Positions 46,296 through 55,119 are shown, counted from the first letter of the stretch. The stretch is 64,000 nt of DNA from Arthrobacter sp. NIO-1057 (GCF_900094805.1 NZ_FMAT01000007.1:88702-152701), one strand, 5' to 3'. Translations and numbers: made by a program. The notes: a model not told the origin generated them from the letters alone.

Positions 46296-47032
46296 CGCAC
46301 ATCCCCGCCCGAGACACTCGTTCCCCGACGGCTATCGCTGATCAACTGACCGTCGTGCAGTTTCACCACGCGATCGCACTGGGCAGCGACCGAAGGATCG
46401 TGGGTGACCATGACCAGCGACTTGCCTTGGCCCACGGTGCAGTCCAACAATGTCTCGAGCACTTCGGCACCAGTCGCGGAGTCCAAGGCACCGGTAGGTT
46501 CATCGGCAAAAACGACCATCGCACCGGTGACCTGTGCACGAGCGATGGCCACGCGTTGCATCTGTCCGCCGGAGAGTTGGCCCATGCGCCGCTGTTCCAT
46601 CCCTGCCAGTCCCAGAGCTATCAGGGCCTGATCAGCTTGGGCGATGGCAGCTGCCCGCGGTACCCCATTGATCATCAAAGACATGGCCACGTTTTCTTCG
46701 GCCGTGAGTTCAGGTATCAATAGCCCCGACTGGAATACGAATCCGAAGGACCCTCGGCGCAGTTTTGTTCGTGCCCTATCCGACAGCTCTTGGACGTTCA
46801 GCGGTGGTTGCCCGGGTAGGTTGAGCAAGAGGGTTCCGGCATCGGGGAGCTCAATGCCCGCCAAGGCATGCAATAAAGTGGATTTTCCGGATCCGGAAGG
46901 TCCCATGATGGCTAAGGACTCTCCGAGGGAGATTTCGAGGCTGACACCGTTCAGAGCAGTCGTGGCACCGAAGCTTCGATAGAGGTTTTGGGCGTGAAGG
47001 ACGGGTGGATGACCAAAGGAATTTTCAAGCAT
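46292..47032 (-). CDS. ABC transporter ATPase, LolD/MacB type
   Basis: A 246-residue ATPase with Walker A GPSGSGKST, signature LSGGQMQRVAIARA, Walker B VVFADEPTGALDSATG and switch H in VTHDPSVA. The EPTGALD sequence is typical of the MacB/LolD/BceA group that partners FtsX-like permeases, as it does here with the overlapping downstream gene. The exported substrate is unknown. Confidence 0.9.
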   Translation of the reverse strand: MLENSFGHPPVLHAQNLYRSFGATTALNGVSLEISLGESLAIMGPSGSGKSTLLHALAGIELPDAGTLLLNLPGQPPLNVQELSDRARTKLRRGSFGFVFQSGLLIPELTAEENVAMSLMINGVPRAAAIAQADQALIALGLAGMEQRRMGQLSGGQMQRVAIARAQVTGAMVVFADEPTGALDSATGAEVLETLLDCTVGQGKSLVMVTHDPSVAAQCDRVVKLHDGQLISDSRRGTSVSGGDVR

Positions 47033-47161
47033 GGTTCAATGTTTTCAATATTGCCCCGTGAAGACATCGGCGCATGGGGCGAAGTCATGCTGGGCCGGGT
47101 TCATCCCCCGGTAGGAGCAAGACTGTTTTAGACCAGTACTTCAGGAGCTCTTGAGCCATTT

Positions 47162-47422
47162 ATGAAATTGGAACTGTATACACAGCCTTTTTGTGCCCCG
47201 TGCGTCCGCACGAGGCAAACGGTGGCGCGAGCCAAGAAACTACTACCTGACTTACAGGTAGAAGAAATCAATGTGGTGGAGCAGGCTCAGCGTGGTGAAG
47301 AGTTAGGCATCACCAGCACTCCGGTGATCAGGTTGTTGCAGGAGAACAAGGAAAAATTCAGAGCTCACGATACTCCCACGTTGCCACAGCTTTTAGCCGC
47401 TATTGCGCGCGCCAGCGACTAG
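47162..47422 (+). CDS. Thioredoxin-like/glutaredoxin-family small protein
   Basis: An 86-residue single-domain protein with redox motif CAPC (residues 11-14), TSTPVIRLL supplying the cis-proline (about 51-59) and a C-terminal helix. It resembles short thioredoxin-fold proteins that reduce disulfides or glutathione/mycothiol mixed disulfides. The ATG at 47162 starts the beta strand MKLELYTQPF as expected. GGAG is 18 bases upstream, rather far. The next gene, 64 bases on, encodes a YqaJ nuclease, perhaps a coincidence. Confidence 0.8.
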   Translation: MKLELYTQPFCAPCVRTRQTVARAKKLLPDLQVEEINVVEQAQRGEELGITSTPVIRLLQENKEKFRAHDTPTLPQLLAAIARASD

Positions 47423-47486
47423 TCTCACGTGACCTTGAACCCTTAGATGCACGGTTCCGCGGTGTTTATGGGGAAGAATAGATCAG

Positions 47487-48131
47487 GTGATAAGTGTGCC
47501 AGGTGTTGAACATGAGTGTTTCCAGCGTGTCTTAGCTGATTCATCTAATCGCATCGAATGGCTTAGGGCACGAGCGCAAGGCATCACAGCCACTGATGTT
47601 GCAAAGCTTTCCACCGAGAAATCCATCAAGAACGCAGCCTGGGACAAGCTCTACGGCAATGGGTTCTCCGGTAATCCCTACACCGATCACGGACGCAAAC
47701 GCGAACCAGTGATCGCAGCATGGGTGCAGGAGAACTTCAATATTTTCCCTTCTTCCCAGCTCTTTCACGCTCAGCATTCCAAACTTCATCTAGCCACCCC
47801 AGATGGTCTTGGCTTTGATGCCATGGGTGCTCCGGTCTTAGCGGAAATCAAGACCACCAACAAACCTTTTAAGAAGATCCCCAAAAACTATTTGCGCCAG
47901 ATTCTTTGGCAGCAACACGTCATCGGTGCGCAACGGACCCTCTTCGTTTGGGAAGAGCATCAGGATTTCGTTCCGGTACGTGCAGTACCCGAATACCTCT
48001 GGGTAGAGCGGGACGATGAGCTCATTCAGGACCTCATTGATAAGGCTGAGTCCTTGATTTCCGCCCTTCGTGAGGCCACCACCAGGCAGGAACGCTACAA
48101 CGACTACGGCCCAGCAGCCCTTCGGCTCTAA
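47487..48131 (+). CDS. YqaJ-domain (lambda exonuclease-like) nuclease
   Basis: A 214-residue protein of the YqaJ viral recombinase fold, related to lambda exonuclease. Visible active-site elements are E73 in HGRKREPVIAAW, D106 in ATPDGLGF, the E-x-K pair E120 and K122 in AEIKTT, and Q138 in LRQILWQQHV. Such enzymes resect DNA for single-strand annealing, usually beside a RecT-like annealing protein. No RecT, SSB or other phage gene is near, so this is a stand-alone chromosomal copy. The start is GTG at 47487; a GTG at 47496 is possible. It ends in a strong terminator. Confidence 0.85.
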   Translation: MISVPGVEHECFQRVLADSSNRIEWLRARAQGITATDVAKLSTEKSIKNAAWDKLYGNGFSGNPYTDHGRKREPVIAAWVQENFNIFPSSQLFHAQHSKLHLATPDGLGFDAMGAPVLAEIKTTNKPFKKIPKNYLRQILWQQHVIGAQRTLFVWEEHQDFVPVRAVPEYLWVERDDELIQDLIDKAESLISALREATTRQERYNDYGPAALRL

Positions 48132-48146
48132 ATACTTCGAGAATCA

Positions 48147-48197
48147 AAAAGATCCTTGGACACCAATCCATTCACGATTGGTGTCCAAGGATCTTTT
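48147..48197. terminator. Bidirectional terminator, 22-bp perfect stem
   Basis: A 22-bp stem with AAAA/TTTT ends and a 7-base loop lies between the convergent YqaJ and MscS genes. Confidence 0.92.
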
Positions 48198-48223
48198 GCT
48201 TTGACCGGGATGTTGCTTATGAA

Positions 48224-49318
48224 CTACGCCCCGGTGTTGGGAATGAATCGTGGATCAGGCAAGCATTCTGGGTAGCTTTCCATCAGCTCTGCCAGAAGCT
48301 TCTCGCGGATCATGTTGCGCAAGCTCCACAAATCACCTGCGTTACGAGCGGAAAGATACACCGTCACGGTCTGTAGACCGTTTTGCGCGTCGGTCACCAG
48401 TAGTTCGTTGCTTCGACCGTCCCACAGGTCTGAGGACTCAAGCAGCTCGGTGCTGCGCTGACGCAAGTATGCAATCGGGGCGTTCAGCTTAAGTTGCAGA
48501 GCCACGTTCCCTGAGATCTCGGTGCTGCGGCGTGACCAGTTTTCGAATGGTGTGGTGGTGAAGTAGGTGGATGGCAAGATCATGCGCCGGCCATCAAGTA
48601 GCAGGACCACGACATAGGACAGGGTGATTTCTTCGACTTTGCCGCGTTCCCCTTCGACCACCACGGTGTCATCCACACGGATGGAGTCGGTGAAAGCAAT
48701 CTGAAGTCCAGCGAAGACATTGGCCAGTGTGGATTGCACAGCCAAACCAACAACTACCGAGGCCAAACCAGCAGAGGCGAGAAGCCCGGCGCCCAAGGCC
48801 CGTACCTGTTCAATTGTCAGCAAGACCGCAGCGACGGCCAAGATGCACAAGACCGCGATCAGTACGCGACGCATCAGTCCCACCTGGGTTTGCACCTTGG
48901 CAAGTCGACGTCCTGGACCAAATTTCGCTTCAAAGCGGGACATCATGCCAGCTTCAACTACGCGCACTACCTTGATGATGAACCAGGTCAGGAACGTCAC
49001 CAAGATGATCAGGATGACGAATTGCCATGGGTTGTACCAGTCCCGGTCCCGGTAGAAGATCGCGAAGGCCGACTTGGCCACGATCGAGGTAATCAACCCG
49101 AAAAACGGAATTCGGGTGGCTTCCACGTCTGCTTCTTCTACCCCGATGCGCTTCAGGGTACGACGGGCAATCGTACTGAAAACAAAGGCCAGAATGGCTG
49201 CGACGACTGCTCCGAGGAGGAGCACCGCCCAGAATTGCAAAGATTCAGGCAAGAAGCTGGAAGCATTAATGACTTCTTCGACAGTCTCGTCTAAAGGTTC
49301 AATGGGGGAAGGTGACAT
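48224..49318 (-). CDS. Mechanosensitive channel, MscS family
   Basis: A 364-residue membrane protein that opens under tension to release solutes. Four or so helices are followed by the pore helix GLASVVVGLAVQSTLANVFAGLQIAF (about 187-212), the beta domain with DDTVVVEGERGKVEEITL, and the C-terminal alpha/beta domain. The pore-lining Gly/Ala pattern is conserved. It is monocistronic. A 218-base gap to the divergent PhzF gene shows nothing else I can support. Confidence 0.9.
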   Translation of the reverse strand: MSPSPIEPLDETVEEVINASSFLPESLQFWAVLLLGAVVAAILAFVFSTIARRTLKRIGVEEADVEATRIPFFGLITSIVAKSAFAIFYRDRDWYNPWQFVILIILVTFLTWFIIKVVRVVEAGMMSRFEAKFGPGRRLAKVQTQVGLMRRVLIAVLCILAVAAVLLTIEQVRALGAGLLASAGLASVVVGLAVQSTLANVFAGLQIAFTDSIRVDDTVVVEGERGKVEEITLSYVVVLLLDGRRMILPSTYFTTTPFENWSRRSTEISGNVALQLKLNAPIAYLRQRSTELLESSDLWDGRSNELLVTDAQNGLQTVTVYLSARNAGDLWSLRNMIREKLLAELMESYPECLPDPRFIPNTGA

Positions 49319-49536
49319 GTTTCAAGGATGTCATAAGGCGCTAAAAAATTACTGTGCACAACCTTGCCGCCACCCAAGGGAGGCTACAAATCAACGCGAT
49401 TCTGATCACGATGACGCTCACTGCCGGGTCGGTACAACCACGATGCGCAATCCTTCACACCCAAGCAGAAAGCATCGATGACTTTTGCGCGTCCTTCCAC
49501 GTAATACCCGATCAACCTGAGGGTTAATGTGCCACC

Positions 49537-50544
49537 ATGCTAAGTATGAGCCGAACATTTGCTTATCAGCAGGTTGATGTCTTTGCGCCCACTGCTTTTA
49601 ACGGCAATGGGCTCGGAGTCGTATTCAATGCTGACAGCCTGAGCGATGACCAGATGCAGCACTTCGCACAGTGGATGAATTTGGCTGAGACGGTCTTCTT
49701 TGTCGAGCCCACCCATGAAGAAGCCGACTATGCGATCCGTATCTTCACACCCAGCACGGAGCTGTCTTTTGCCGGTCACCCGACCCTTGGTGCTGCTCAT
49801 GCGTGGCTCGAGTCCGGTGGTGTACCCGGACCTGCCGGTGATTTGATTCAACAGTGCGAGGCTGGGCTCATCCCAGTTCGAGTAGAACGTGAAAGTAATG
49901 ACAGCCACTCACGTCGTCTCGCATTCCTCGCTCCCCCACTGACTCGCTCGGGTCCTTTGGAACCAGATGTGCTCCAGTGGGCTATTAGTGGTCTAGGTAT
50001 CCACGAAGATGACGTGGTTGATCATCAGTGGCTGGTCAACGGACCGCATCCTGCGGGCCTCGTTTTGCGCGATGCTGACGTGGTGCTGGGTATCGAACCA
50101 GACTACGAAGCTCTTCAAGGATTGGAAGTTGGGGTCATCGGCCCCTATACGGCTTCGAGTGTGGCCCACGGTGTGTGGCAGCCACGGGGTTCGGTTCTGC
50201 CCCGCATTTCTGGTACGCGTGAAGAATTGCGTCCCTTGGATGTCTCTGACCTAGAACGCTCCGAAGAACGCTTTGGCTCGGTGGTATTGCAGCCTCCAGC
50301 AGACTTCGAAGTGCGTGCCTTTGTTGCTGGCGAGGCAGTGTCGGAGGATCCTGCCACCGGTTCTTTGAACGCGGCCTTTGGCATCTGGCTGACCCAGTCC
50401 GGCTATGCCCCGCAACGCTACACGGTGCGTCAGGGTACCCGCGTTGGTCGTAGCGCCATCTTGCATATTGAAGCCACGGAAAAGGGTGTGTGGGTCAGCG
50501 GGGATGTTGAAACGCGCATTTCGGGCAATGTGAGTTTCGACTAA
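49537..50544 (+). CDS. PhzF-family isomerase/epimerase-like protein
   Basis: A 335-residue protein with the two-fold diaminopimelate-epimerase-like architecture of PhzF. The catalytic glutamate is in MNLAETVFF (about 44-52), followed by FAGHPTLGAAHAWL near 82 and SEDPATGSLNAAFG near 265. PhzF itself isomerises a phenazine precursor, but no phenazine gene is near, so the substrate is unknown. The N-terminus could start at 49537 or at the ATG at 49546 (MSRTFAYQQVDVFA), which fits the family better. A short or absent leader is likely. Confidence 0.88.
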   Translation: MLSMSRTFAYQQVDVFAPTAFNGNGLGVVFNADSLSDDQMQHFAQWMNLAETVFFVEPTHEEADYAIRIFTPSTELSFAGHPTLGAAHAWLESGGVPGPAGDLIQQCEAGLIPVRVERESNDSHSRRLAFLAPPLTRSGPLEPDVLQWAISGLGIHEDDVVDHQWLVNGPHPAGLVLRDADVVLGIEPDYEALQGLEVGVIGPYTASSVAHGVWQPRGSVLPRISGTREELRPLDVSDLERSEERFGSVVLQPPADFEVRAFVAGEAVSEDPATGSLNAAFGIWLTQSGYAPQRYTVRQGTRVGRSAILHIEATEKGVWVSGDVETRISGNVSFD

Positions 50545-50593
50545 TTCCCCGTTCATAGTCTTACTATCTATTCCGCTTAGGCCGAACAAGCAC

Positions 50594-50599
50594 TAATCT
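50594..50599 (+). promoter_or_regulatory. Candidate leaderless -10 box of the DHA2 exporter gene
   Basis: TAATCT lies 6 bases before the GTG at 50606. The -35 region 17 bases upstream (TTCCGC) is weak. Confidence 0.4.
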
Positions 50600-50605
50600 T
50601 GACCA

Positions 50606-52051
50606 GTGCCTGAAACTGCAAATCCCACCACTGACTTTGATAAGAAAGCCGCTTGGCGTGCCCTGTGGGCACTGGTCATCGGATTCTTCATGATCCTTCT
50701 GGACACCACCATCGTGTCCACCGCAATGCCGTCTATTATGGCCTCACTCGATGCCGACATTTCCGGCATTCTCTGGGTCAATAGCGCCTACCTACTCACC
50801 TTTGCCGTGCCACTGCTGGTCACCGGACGGTTGGGTGACCGCTTCGGACCACGCAACATCTACCTCATCGGTATGGTGATTTTCTCGCTCGCCTCGCTTT
50901 GGTGTGGCCTGTCAGATTCCCTCGGATCCTTGATCGCTGCCCGTGCGGTACAGGGCTTGGGCGCCTCAATGATCTCGCCTCAGGCGATGACAATGATTAC
51001 TCGTCTCTTCCCCTACCAGCACCGTGGTGCAGCCATGGGCTTGTGGGGTGCAGTCGCTGGTATCGCCTCGTTGATTGGCCCGATTGCTGGCGGATTGCTG
51101 GTTGACTCGGTGGGCTGGGAATGGATCTTCTTCATCAACCTACCCATCGCTGTACTCAGCTTGGTGATGGTCTTCAAATTTGTTCCACGTTTGGAACCGC
51201 AAGCACATTCCTTTGATTGGATTGGCGTTGCCCTGTCTGCCGTGGCAATGTTCTGCTTGGTCTTCGGCATTCAGGAAGGCGACTCAACCAATTGGGAGCC
51301 ATTCATTGGTCCGTTCACCTCGTGGCACCTGATCATTGCCGGTGTCCTGCTGTTTGCAGTTTTCATTTGGTGGCAGAGCAAGACGAAGTCCGAACCACTT
51401 GTTCCGCTGCGTCTGTTTACGGTGCGTAATTTCTCGCTATCCAATGTGGCCATCGCCTTCATGGGTCTCACCATTGCCACGATTAGCTTGCCGATGGTGT
51501 TCTTCTTGCAGAACGTACGCGGGCTGACTCCAACGGAATCGGCTCTGATGATTTCGCCGATGGCAGTTGTCGGCATTTTCCTTGCCCCACGTCTGGGCAA
51601 GATGGTCAATAAACTCAGCCCACGTGTTTTGGCTGTTCCCGGTTTCCTGCTGTTCGGTGGGGCTACCGTGGTCTATGCGTTCATGATGCACGCCGACATT
51701 GCGTTGTGGACACTGCTCATTCCATCGGCCGTACAGGGTGTTGGCTCGGCCATGATTTGGCCGTCGCTTTCATTGGCTGCTACCAGAGACCTGACACCTC
51801 GCGACGCTGGTGCCGGATCAGGCATCTACAACACCACTCGTCAGATTGGTTCTGTATTAGGTTCCGCGCTGATTGCCGTCATGATGGACTCACGGGTTCA
51901 GGCACAAATCGAAAAGGCAGGGTCCAAGGACCCTGCAACACTAATGGAAGCAACGTCCGTCGGTTTGGGTCAGGCACTGTTGCTTCCTGGATTCGTGGCA
52001 GTTGCAGCCGTACTCGTGGTGGCTTTCCTCAATCCAGGTAAAAAGGCTTAA
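50606..52051 (+). CDS. MFS multidrug exporter, DHA2 (EmrB/QacA) family
   Basis: A 481-residue proton-driven exporter with 14 predicted helices. LLDTTIVSTAMPSI (about 32-45) is the DHA2 helix 1 motif D1, VTGRLGDRFGPRNIY (about 72-86) is MFS motif A, and MGLWGAVAGIASLIGPIAGGLL (about 144-165) carries motif C of antiporters. The GTG start at 50606 lacks a ribosome site and may be leaderless. It follows the PhzF gene by 61 bases in the same direction. It ends with a strong terminator. Drug range is not predictable. Confidence 0.9.
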   Translation: MPETANPTTDFDKKAAWRALWALVIGFFMILLDTTIVSTAMPSIMASLDADISGILWVNSAYLLTFAVPLLVTGRLGDRFGPRNIYLIGMVIFSLASLWCGLSDSLGSLIAARAVQGLGASMISPQAMTMITRLFPYQHRGAAMGLWGAVAGIASLIGPIAGGLLVDSVGWEWIFFINLPIAVLSLVMVFKFVPRLEPQAHSFDWIGVALSAVAMFCLVFGIQEGDSTNWEPFIGPFTSWHLIIAGVLLFAVFIWWQSKTKSEPLVPLRLFTVRNFSLSNVAIAFMGLTIATISLPMVFFLQNVRGLTPTESALMISPMAVVGIFLAPRLGKMVNKLSPRVLAVPGFLLFGGATVVYAFMMHADIALWTLLIPSAVQGVGSAMIWPSLSLAATRDLTPRDAGAGSGIYNTTRQIGSVLGSALIAVMMDSRVQAQIEKAGSKDPATLMEATSVGLGQALLLPGFVAVAAVLVVAFLNPGKKA

Positions 52052-52090
52052 CCACAGTTCAGCAAATCCGCAGATGCGGTAGATACGCAA

Positions 52091-52140
52091 GAACCCTGGT
52101 TGCTCAGTGGAAATCCACCGAGCAGCCAGGGTTCTTTTTG
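52091..52140. terminator. Terminator of the DHA2 exporter gene
   Basis: AGAACCCTGG and CCAGGGTTCT end a long stem with small mismatches, followed by TTTTT on the plus strand. It can also serve the convergent small gene. Confidence 0.88.
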
Positions 52141-52152
52141 CTAGCTAGCTAC

Positions 52153-52335
52153 TCAGGCCTGGCTAGAAGGACCGTCATTATTGTCGCCGTTGTTGAATTC
52201 ATCGACCTTCTCGCCGATTTTTTCTTGAGCATCAGAGGCGAAGTCTTTGATGCTCTCCGTAGCGTCCTCGGCGAACTCTTTGGCATTCTCGACTGCTTCG
52301 CCCAGCTTCTTCTTTGCATCATCTAAGAAACCCAT
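52153..52335 (-). CDS. Small acidic amphipathic-helix protein
   Basis: A 60-residue protein starting MGFLDDAKKKLGEAVENAKE, with a long amphipathic helix of Ala/Lys/Glu/Asp heptads and an Asn/Asp-rich tail. It resembles short actinobacterial proteins filed under the MT0933-type antitoxin family or CsbD/YtxH-like stress proteins, but no toxin gene is adjacent. The ATG at 52335 has GGGGAG five bases upstream, which fixes the start; the longer open frame to 52416 is unlikely. Function unknown. Confidence 0.75.
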   Translation of the reverse strand: MGFLDDAKKKLGEAVENAKEFAEDATESIKDFASDAQEKIGEKVDEFNNGDNNDGPSSQA

Positions 52336-52439
52336 TGGTTCTCCCCTTAGTTTGTTATCCAAATTCGACCGCTGAAGACCACAGTCTTGAAAATCAATGT
52401 ACTGGCACACCAACATCTAGCTAAGCGTTGGCGCAAAGA

Positions 52440-52871
52440 TTACTTGTCTTTTTTGGCTTTCTTGGCAGCCTTGCGTCCAAAGATCAATGCCACAGCGATA
52501 CCTGCTAGCCACACGTCCTTGGCTAGCGCCGTACCGTCAGCGGTTGGGCGAACACCATCGGATTCGGTCATCCCTGGAGTGCGCAGGTAGGAAGACAACA
52601 GCACTCCCGAGAAGGCTCCAAGGCCGACCCCGGCCAGACGCGAAGGCACGAGTGGAAGCAACAGTGCACTTCCTAGCGAGATCTCCGAGATGGAGACCAC
52701 CTTGCCGAAGACTGATGGTTCGAGCTCTGCCAACTGCGGCACGCCGTTGGTTGCCATCTGCTGCAATCCAGCGGCGCTGGCTTCGTCAATGCGTAGCTTG
52801 TTGATACCGCTGTTGAGAATAAACGCGCCGCTGACTAATCGGAGTGCGGCGTTTGCGATCGAGATTCCCAT
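52440..52871 (-). CDS. DoxX-like membrane protein
   Basis: A 143-residue protein with four predicted helices. LRLVSGAFILNSGINKL near 9-25 is the DoxX/DoxD-like first helix, and ISEISLGSALLLPLVPSRLAGVGL forms helices 2-3. The tail is strongly basic (GRKAAKKAKKDK). The ATG at 52871 follows GGGAG; the open frame extends to 52943 without a site. The family is linked to redox or thiol stress in mycobacteria, but its role here is unknown. It diverges from a TetR gene. Confidence 0.8.
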   Translation of the reverse strand: MGISIANAALRLVSGAFILNSGINKLRIDEASAAGLQQMATNGVPQLAELEPSVFGKVVSISEISLGSALLLPLVPSRLAGVGLGAFSGVLLSSYLRTPGMTESDGVRPTADGTALAKDVWLAGIAVALIFGRKAAKKAKKDK

Positions 52872-53015
52872 GGACTCCCACTTCTCTTTCCAATAGTAAA
52901 AACGCGTCCTGGAAAAGAACGCTCTGCTGTTTAGCGTAGTCATGGCGGTGGAAGTTCACAATCATTTCGACGGTGTGCTTAGGGCCTTCCAAGTTTTCCA
53001 GTCCAAGAATCATGC

Positions 53016-53021
53016 TAAATT
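53016..53021 (+). promoter_or_regulatory. Candidate leaderless -10 box of the TetR gene
   Basis: TAAATT lies 8 bases before the ATG at 53030, which has no ribosome site. No convincing -35 was identified. Confidence 0.35.
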
Positions 53022-53029
53022 CGTGAATC

Positions 53030-53719
53030 ATGATCGCTTCTTCTGCTGTACCACCGGCCGCACTTGATCTGCTCATTTCTCAGGGCTTCGACGCCACCAG
53101 TGTTGATGAATTAGCTGCAGCTGCAGGAATCTCACGTTCCACGTTCTTTCGCCGTTTCGGTTCAAAAGAGAACATGGTTTTTGCTGACCAAGAAATGATC
53201 ATCACGCATGTTCAGACAACGCTGGCGGCTTCCTCAGTTGATGCGATTTCTACCCTGATTGATGCAGCTCATGTGGTCTTTGACCAGTACACGGTTAATC
53301 CTGAAGGTGCCCAGTTGCGCCACAAGCTGCTGTCCTCCGTTGCGTCGTTACGTGAACGGGAGTTGGTATCAACCCATAGATATGAGCGCGCTTTTTACGA
53401 GTTTCTCTCGCGTCGAAACCTAGCCAACACAGCATCGGAGAAATCTTTGTGTTTGGGAGTGAGCGCGGGTCTGGTGGCCATTCACAATGATCATCTAAGA
53501 ACATGGCTCAAGGATTCAAGCAGCACTGACCGTAGCAAGCTCGCTCATGATGTGCGCCTTTTCCTGGACCGTTTCGCTGATCTGCTTGGAGAAGATAGCG
53601 GACAAACCACCATGACTTCGCCGGCACCAACGGTTGTTGTTTCCGTGTTGGATTCGGGTGCCGACGAGCAATCTATCTTGCAGGCTGTTTCCGCTGCACT
53701 CTCGGAGCGCAATAATTAA
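53030..53719 (+). CDS. TetR-family transcriptional regulator
   Basis: A 229-residue regulator with N-terminal helix-turn-helix SVDELAAAAGISRSTFFRRFGSKENMVF (about 24-51). The ligand domain is not recognisable in detail. The C-terminal 40 residues (PAPTVVVSVLDSGADEQSILQAVSAALSERN) look like an additional beta-alpha extension not usual in TetR proteins. It lies 101 bases upstream of the acyl-CoA dehydrogenase gene, whose leader has an inverted repeat, so it may control that gene. The start has no ribosome site and may be leaderless. Confidence 0.82.
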   Translation: MIASSAVPPAALDLLISQGFDATSVDELAAAAGISRSTFFRRFGSKENMVFADQEMIITHVQTTLAASSVDAISTLIDAAHVVFDQYTVNPEGAQLRHKLLSSVASLRERELVSTHRYERAFYEFLSRRNLANTASEKSLCLGVSAGLVAIHNDHLRTWLKDSSSTDRSKLAHDVRLFLDRFADLLGEDSGQTTMTSPAPTVVVSVLDSGADEQSILQAVSAALSERNN

Positions 53720-53750
53720 ACACGCAACACACACAATGAAACCTAGTTTC

Positions 53751-53778
53751 TTGACATGACACTGCGTTCCATTAGGCT
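53751..53778 (+). promoter_or_regulatory. Promoter of the acyl-CoA dehydrogenase gene
   Basis: Consensus -35 TTGACA (53751-53756), 16-base spacer and -10 TAGGCT (53773-53778), 43 bases before the ATG. Confidence 0.6.
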
Positions 53779-53804
53779 AGAGATGAAAGTTTTTCACTCT
53801 AGCC
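53775..53804. promoter_or_regulatory. Inverted repeat at the acyl-CoA dehydrogenase promoter
   Basis: GGCTAGAG and CTCTAGCC form perfect 8-base arms around 14 bases that include a second pair, TGAAA/TTTCA. It overlaps the -10 box and the expected transcription start. It may be the operator of the upstream TetR gene product, or an mRNA hairpin. Confidence 0.5.
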
Positions 53805-53820
53805 AATTTGGAGCGCCGAG

Positions 53821-55053
53821 ATGACCGAGCAGTCTACCGGTTTGGAATTTCCCACCGGAGTTGTTGAACCGGAGTACGACCTGTGGGCAGAAGACGTCAA
53901 CATTGACCCCACCGGAATCTTTGCCGATATTGATGCAGCAGACCTCGCCTGGCGCACCAAGGCACGCAAGTTCATCGTTGAAGAAGTCAAAAACGACATT
54001 CACGAATACTGGGACAAGGCTGACTATCCCCTTCATCTGATCAAGAAACTGGGCGACGCTGACCTGTTGCGTGACGGTCTCAATCTAGACTCCCACGAGA
54101 AGATGAGCCCTCTGGCAGCTGGCCTGGTCAATATGGAGATGGCCCGAGGCGACGGTTCTGTGGCCACCATCGTTGGCGTTCAGGGTGGTTTGGCACTGCG
54201 CTCCGTTCTTTTCTGCGGCAACGAGGACCAGATCCAGAAATACGCCATGCCAATGTTGACCGGTGAGCTGGCTGGCGCGTTTGCTTTGACTGAACCAACT
54301 CACGGTTCAGACTCAGTGTCATTGGAAACCCGTGCGACAAAAGTTGAGGGTGGATACCGACTCAGTGGTGAAAAGAAGTGGATCGGTAATGGATCCATCG
54401 GCGGTGTCTCGATTGTTTGGGCCCGTGATGATGAAGGTAAAGTCCGCGGCTTTGTCGTCCATCAGGATGCCGAGGGTTACAACGCAACCACAATCCAGAA
54501 CAAGCTGTCGCTGCGCGCCATCTGGCAGGCTCATATCCGTATGGAGAATGTGTTTGTTCCTGACGAAGACGTGTTGCCAGAGGCCAAGAGCTTCAAGGAC
54601 ACCTCGCGGGTGCTCTTCGCTACTCGTCTGGGCGTCGCTTGGTCCGCTGTAGGTCATGCCACCGCTTGCTACGAGTCGGCCGTGAACTACGCCAAGCAGC
54701 GTGTCCAGTTCGGTCGCCCACTGGCTGCCAGCCAGATTGTGCAGGAACGTTTGGCACGCATGCAGTCAGAGCTTGCCACCATTCAGGTATTGGTCATGCA
54801 GGCCACCAAACGTGAAACTACCGGCGAGCTCACCGGGCCGCAGGCTTCACTGGCCAAATACACGGCCACGCGTACGGCACGATCCATTGCCTCAAATGCC
54901 CGCGACCTACTCGGTGGCAACGGTATCCTCACCAGCAACCGCGTAGCCCGCCACTTCGCTGACGTTGAAGCAATCCATACCTATGAAGGTACCGAGACTG
55001 TTCAGGCACTGATCATGGGACGCGACATTACCGGGTTCTCTGCTTTCGCATAA
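53821..55053 (+). CDS. Acyl-CoA dehydrogenase, glutaryl-CoA dehydrogenase-like
   Basis: An FAD enzyme of 410 residues that oxidises an acyl-CoA at the alpha-beta position. FALTEPTHGSDSVSLETRA (about 158-176) and KKWIGNG are acyl-CoA dehydrogenase signature regions, RVQFGRPLAASQIVQERLARM lies in the C-terminal helical domain, and the catalytic glutamate is in IHTYEGTETVQALIMGRDITG. The closing YEGT-ALI-GR-ITG pattern resembles glutaryl-CoA dehydrogenases. No lysine or tryptophan degradation genes are adjacent, so the substrate is open. GGAG lies seven bases upstream. A TetR regulator gene precedes it. Confidence 0.87.
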   Translation: MTEQSTGLEFPTGVVEPEYDLWAEDVNIDPTGIFADIDAADLAWRTKARKFIVEEVKNDIHEYWDKADYPLHLIKKLGDADLLRDGLNLDSHEKMSPLAAGLVNMEMARGDGSVATIVGVQGGLALRSVLFCGNEDQIQKYAMPMLTGELAGAFALTEPTHGSDSVSLETRATKVEGGYRLSGEKKWIGNGSIGGVSIVWARDDEGKVRGFVVHQDAEGYNATTIQNKLSLRAIWQAHIRMENVFVPDEDVLPEAKSFKDTSRVLFATRLGVAWSAVGHATACYESAVNYAKQRVQFGRPLAASQIVQERLARMQSELATIQVLVMQATKRETTGELTGPQASLAKYTATRTARSIASNARDLLGGNGILTSNRVARHFADVEAIHTYEGTETVQALIMGRDITGFSAFA

Positions 55054-55070
55054 ATAGCAAAATTCGATAA

Positions 55071-55118
55071 CACAACGCTCGGGGTCTTTTCAGTTCAAGG
55101 CCCCGAGCGTTGTGTTTT
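55071..55118. terminator. Bidirectional terminator
   Basis: CACAACGCTCGGGG and its perfect 14-base complement, then TTTT on the plus strand, between the acyl-CoA dehydrogenase and HrpB genes. Confidence 0.88.
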
Positions 55119-55119
55119 C

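Noticed and set aside
47162..48131. Prophage remnant around the YqaJ gene
   Set aside because: No integrase, RecT, capsid or attachment repeats nearby. Flanking genes are ordinary chromosomal genes.
52153..52335. Toxin-antitoxin locus
   Set aside because: The small protein resembles MT0933-type antitoxins in composition, but neither neighbour is a toxin candidate: one is a DoxX-like protein, the other a drug exporter.
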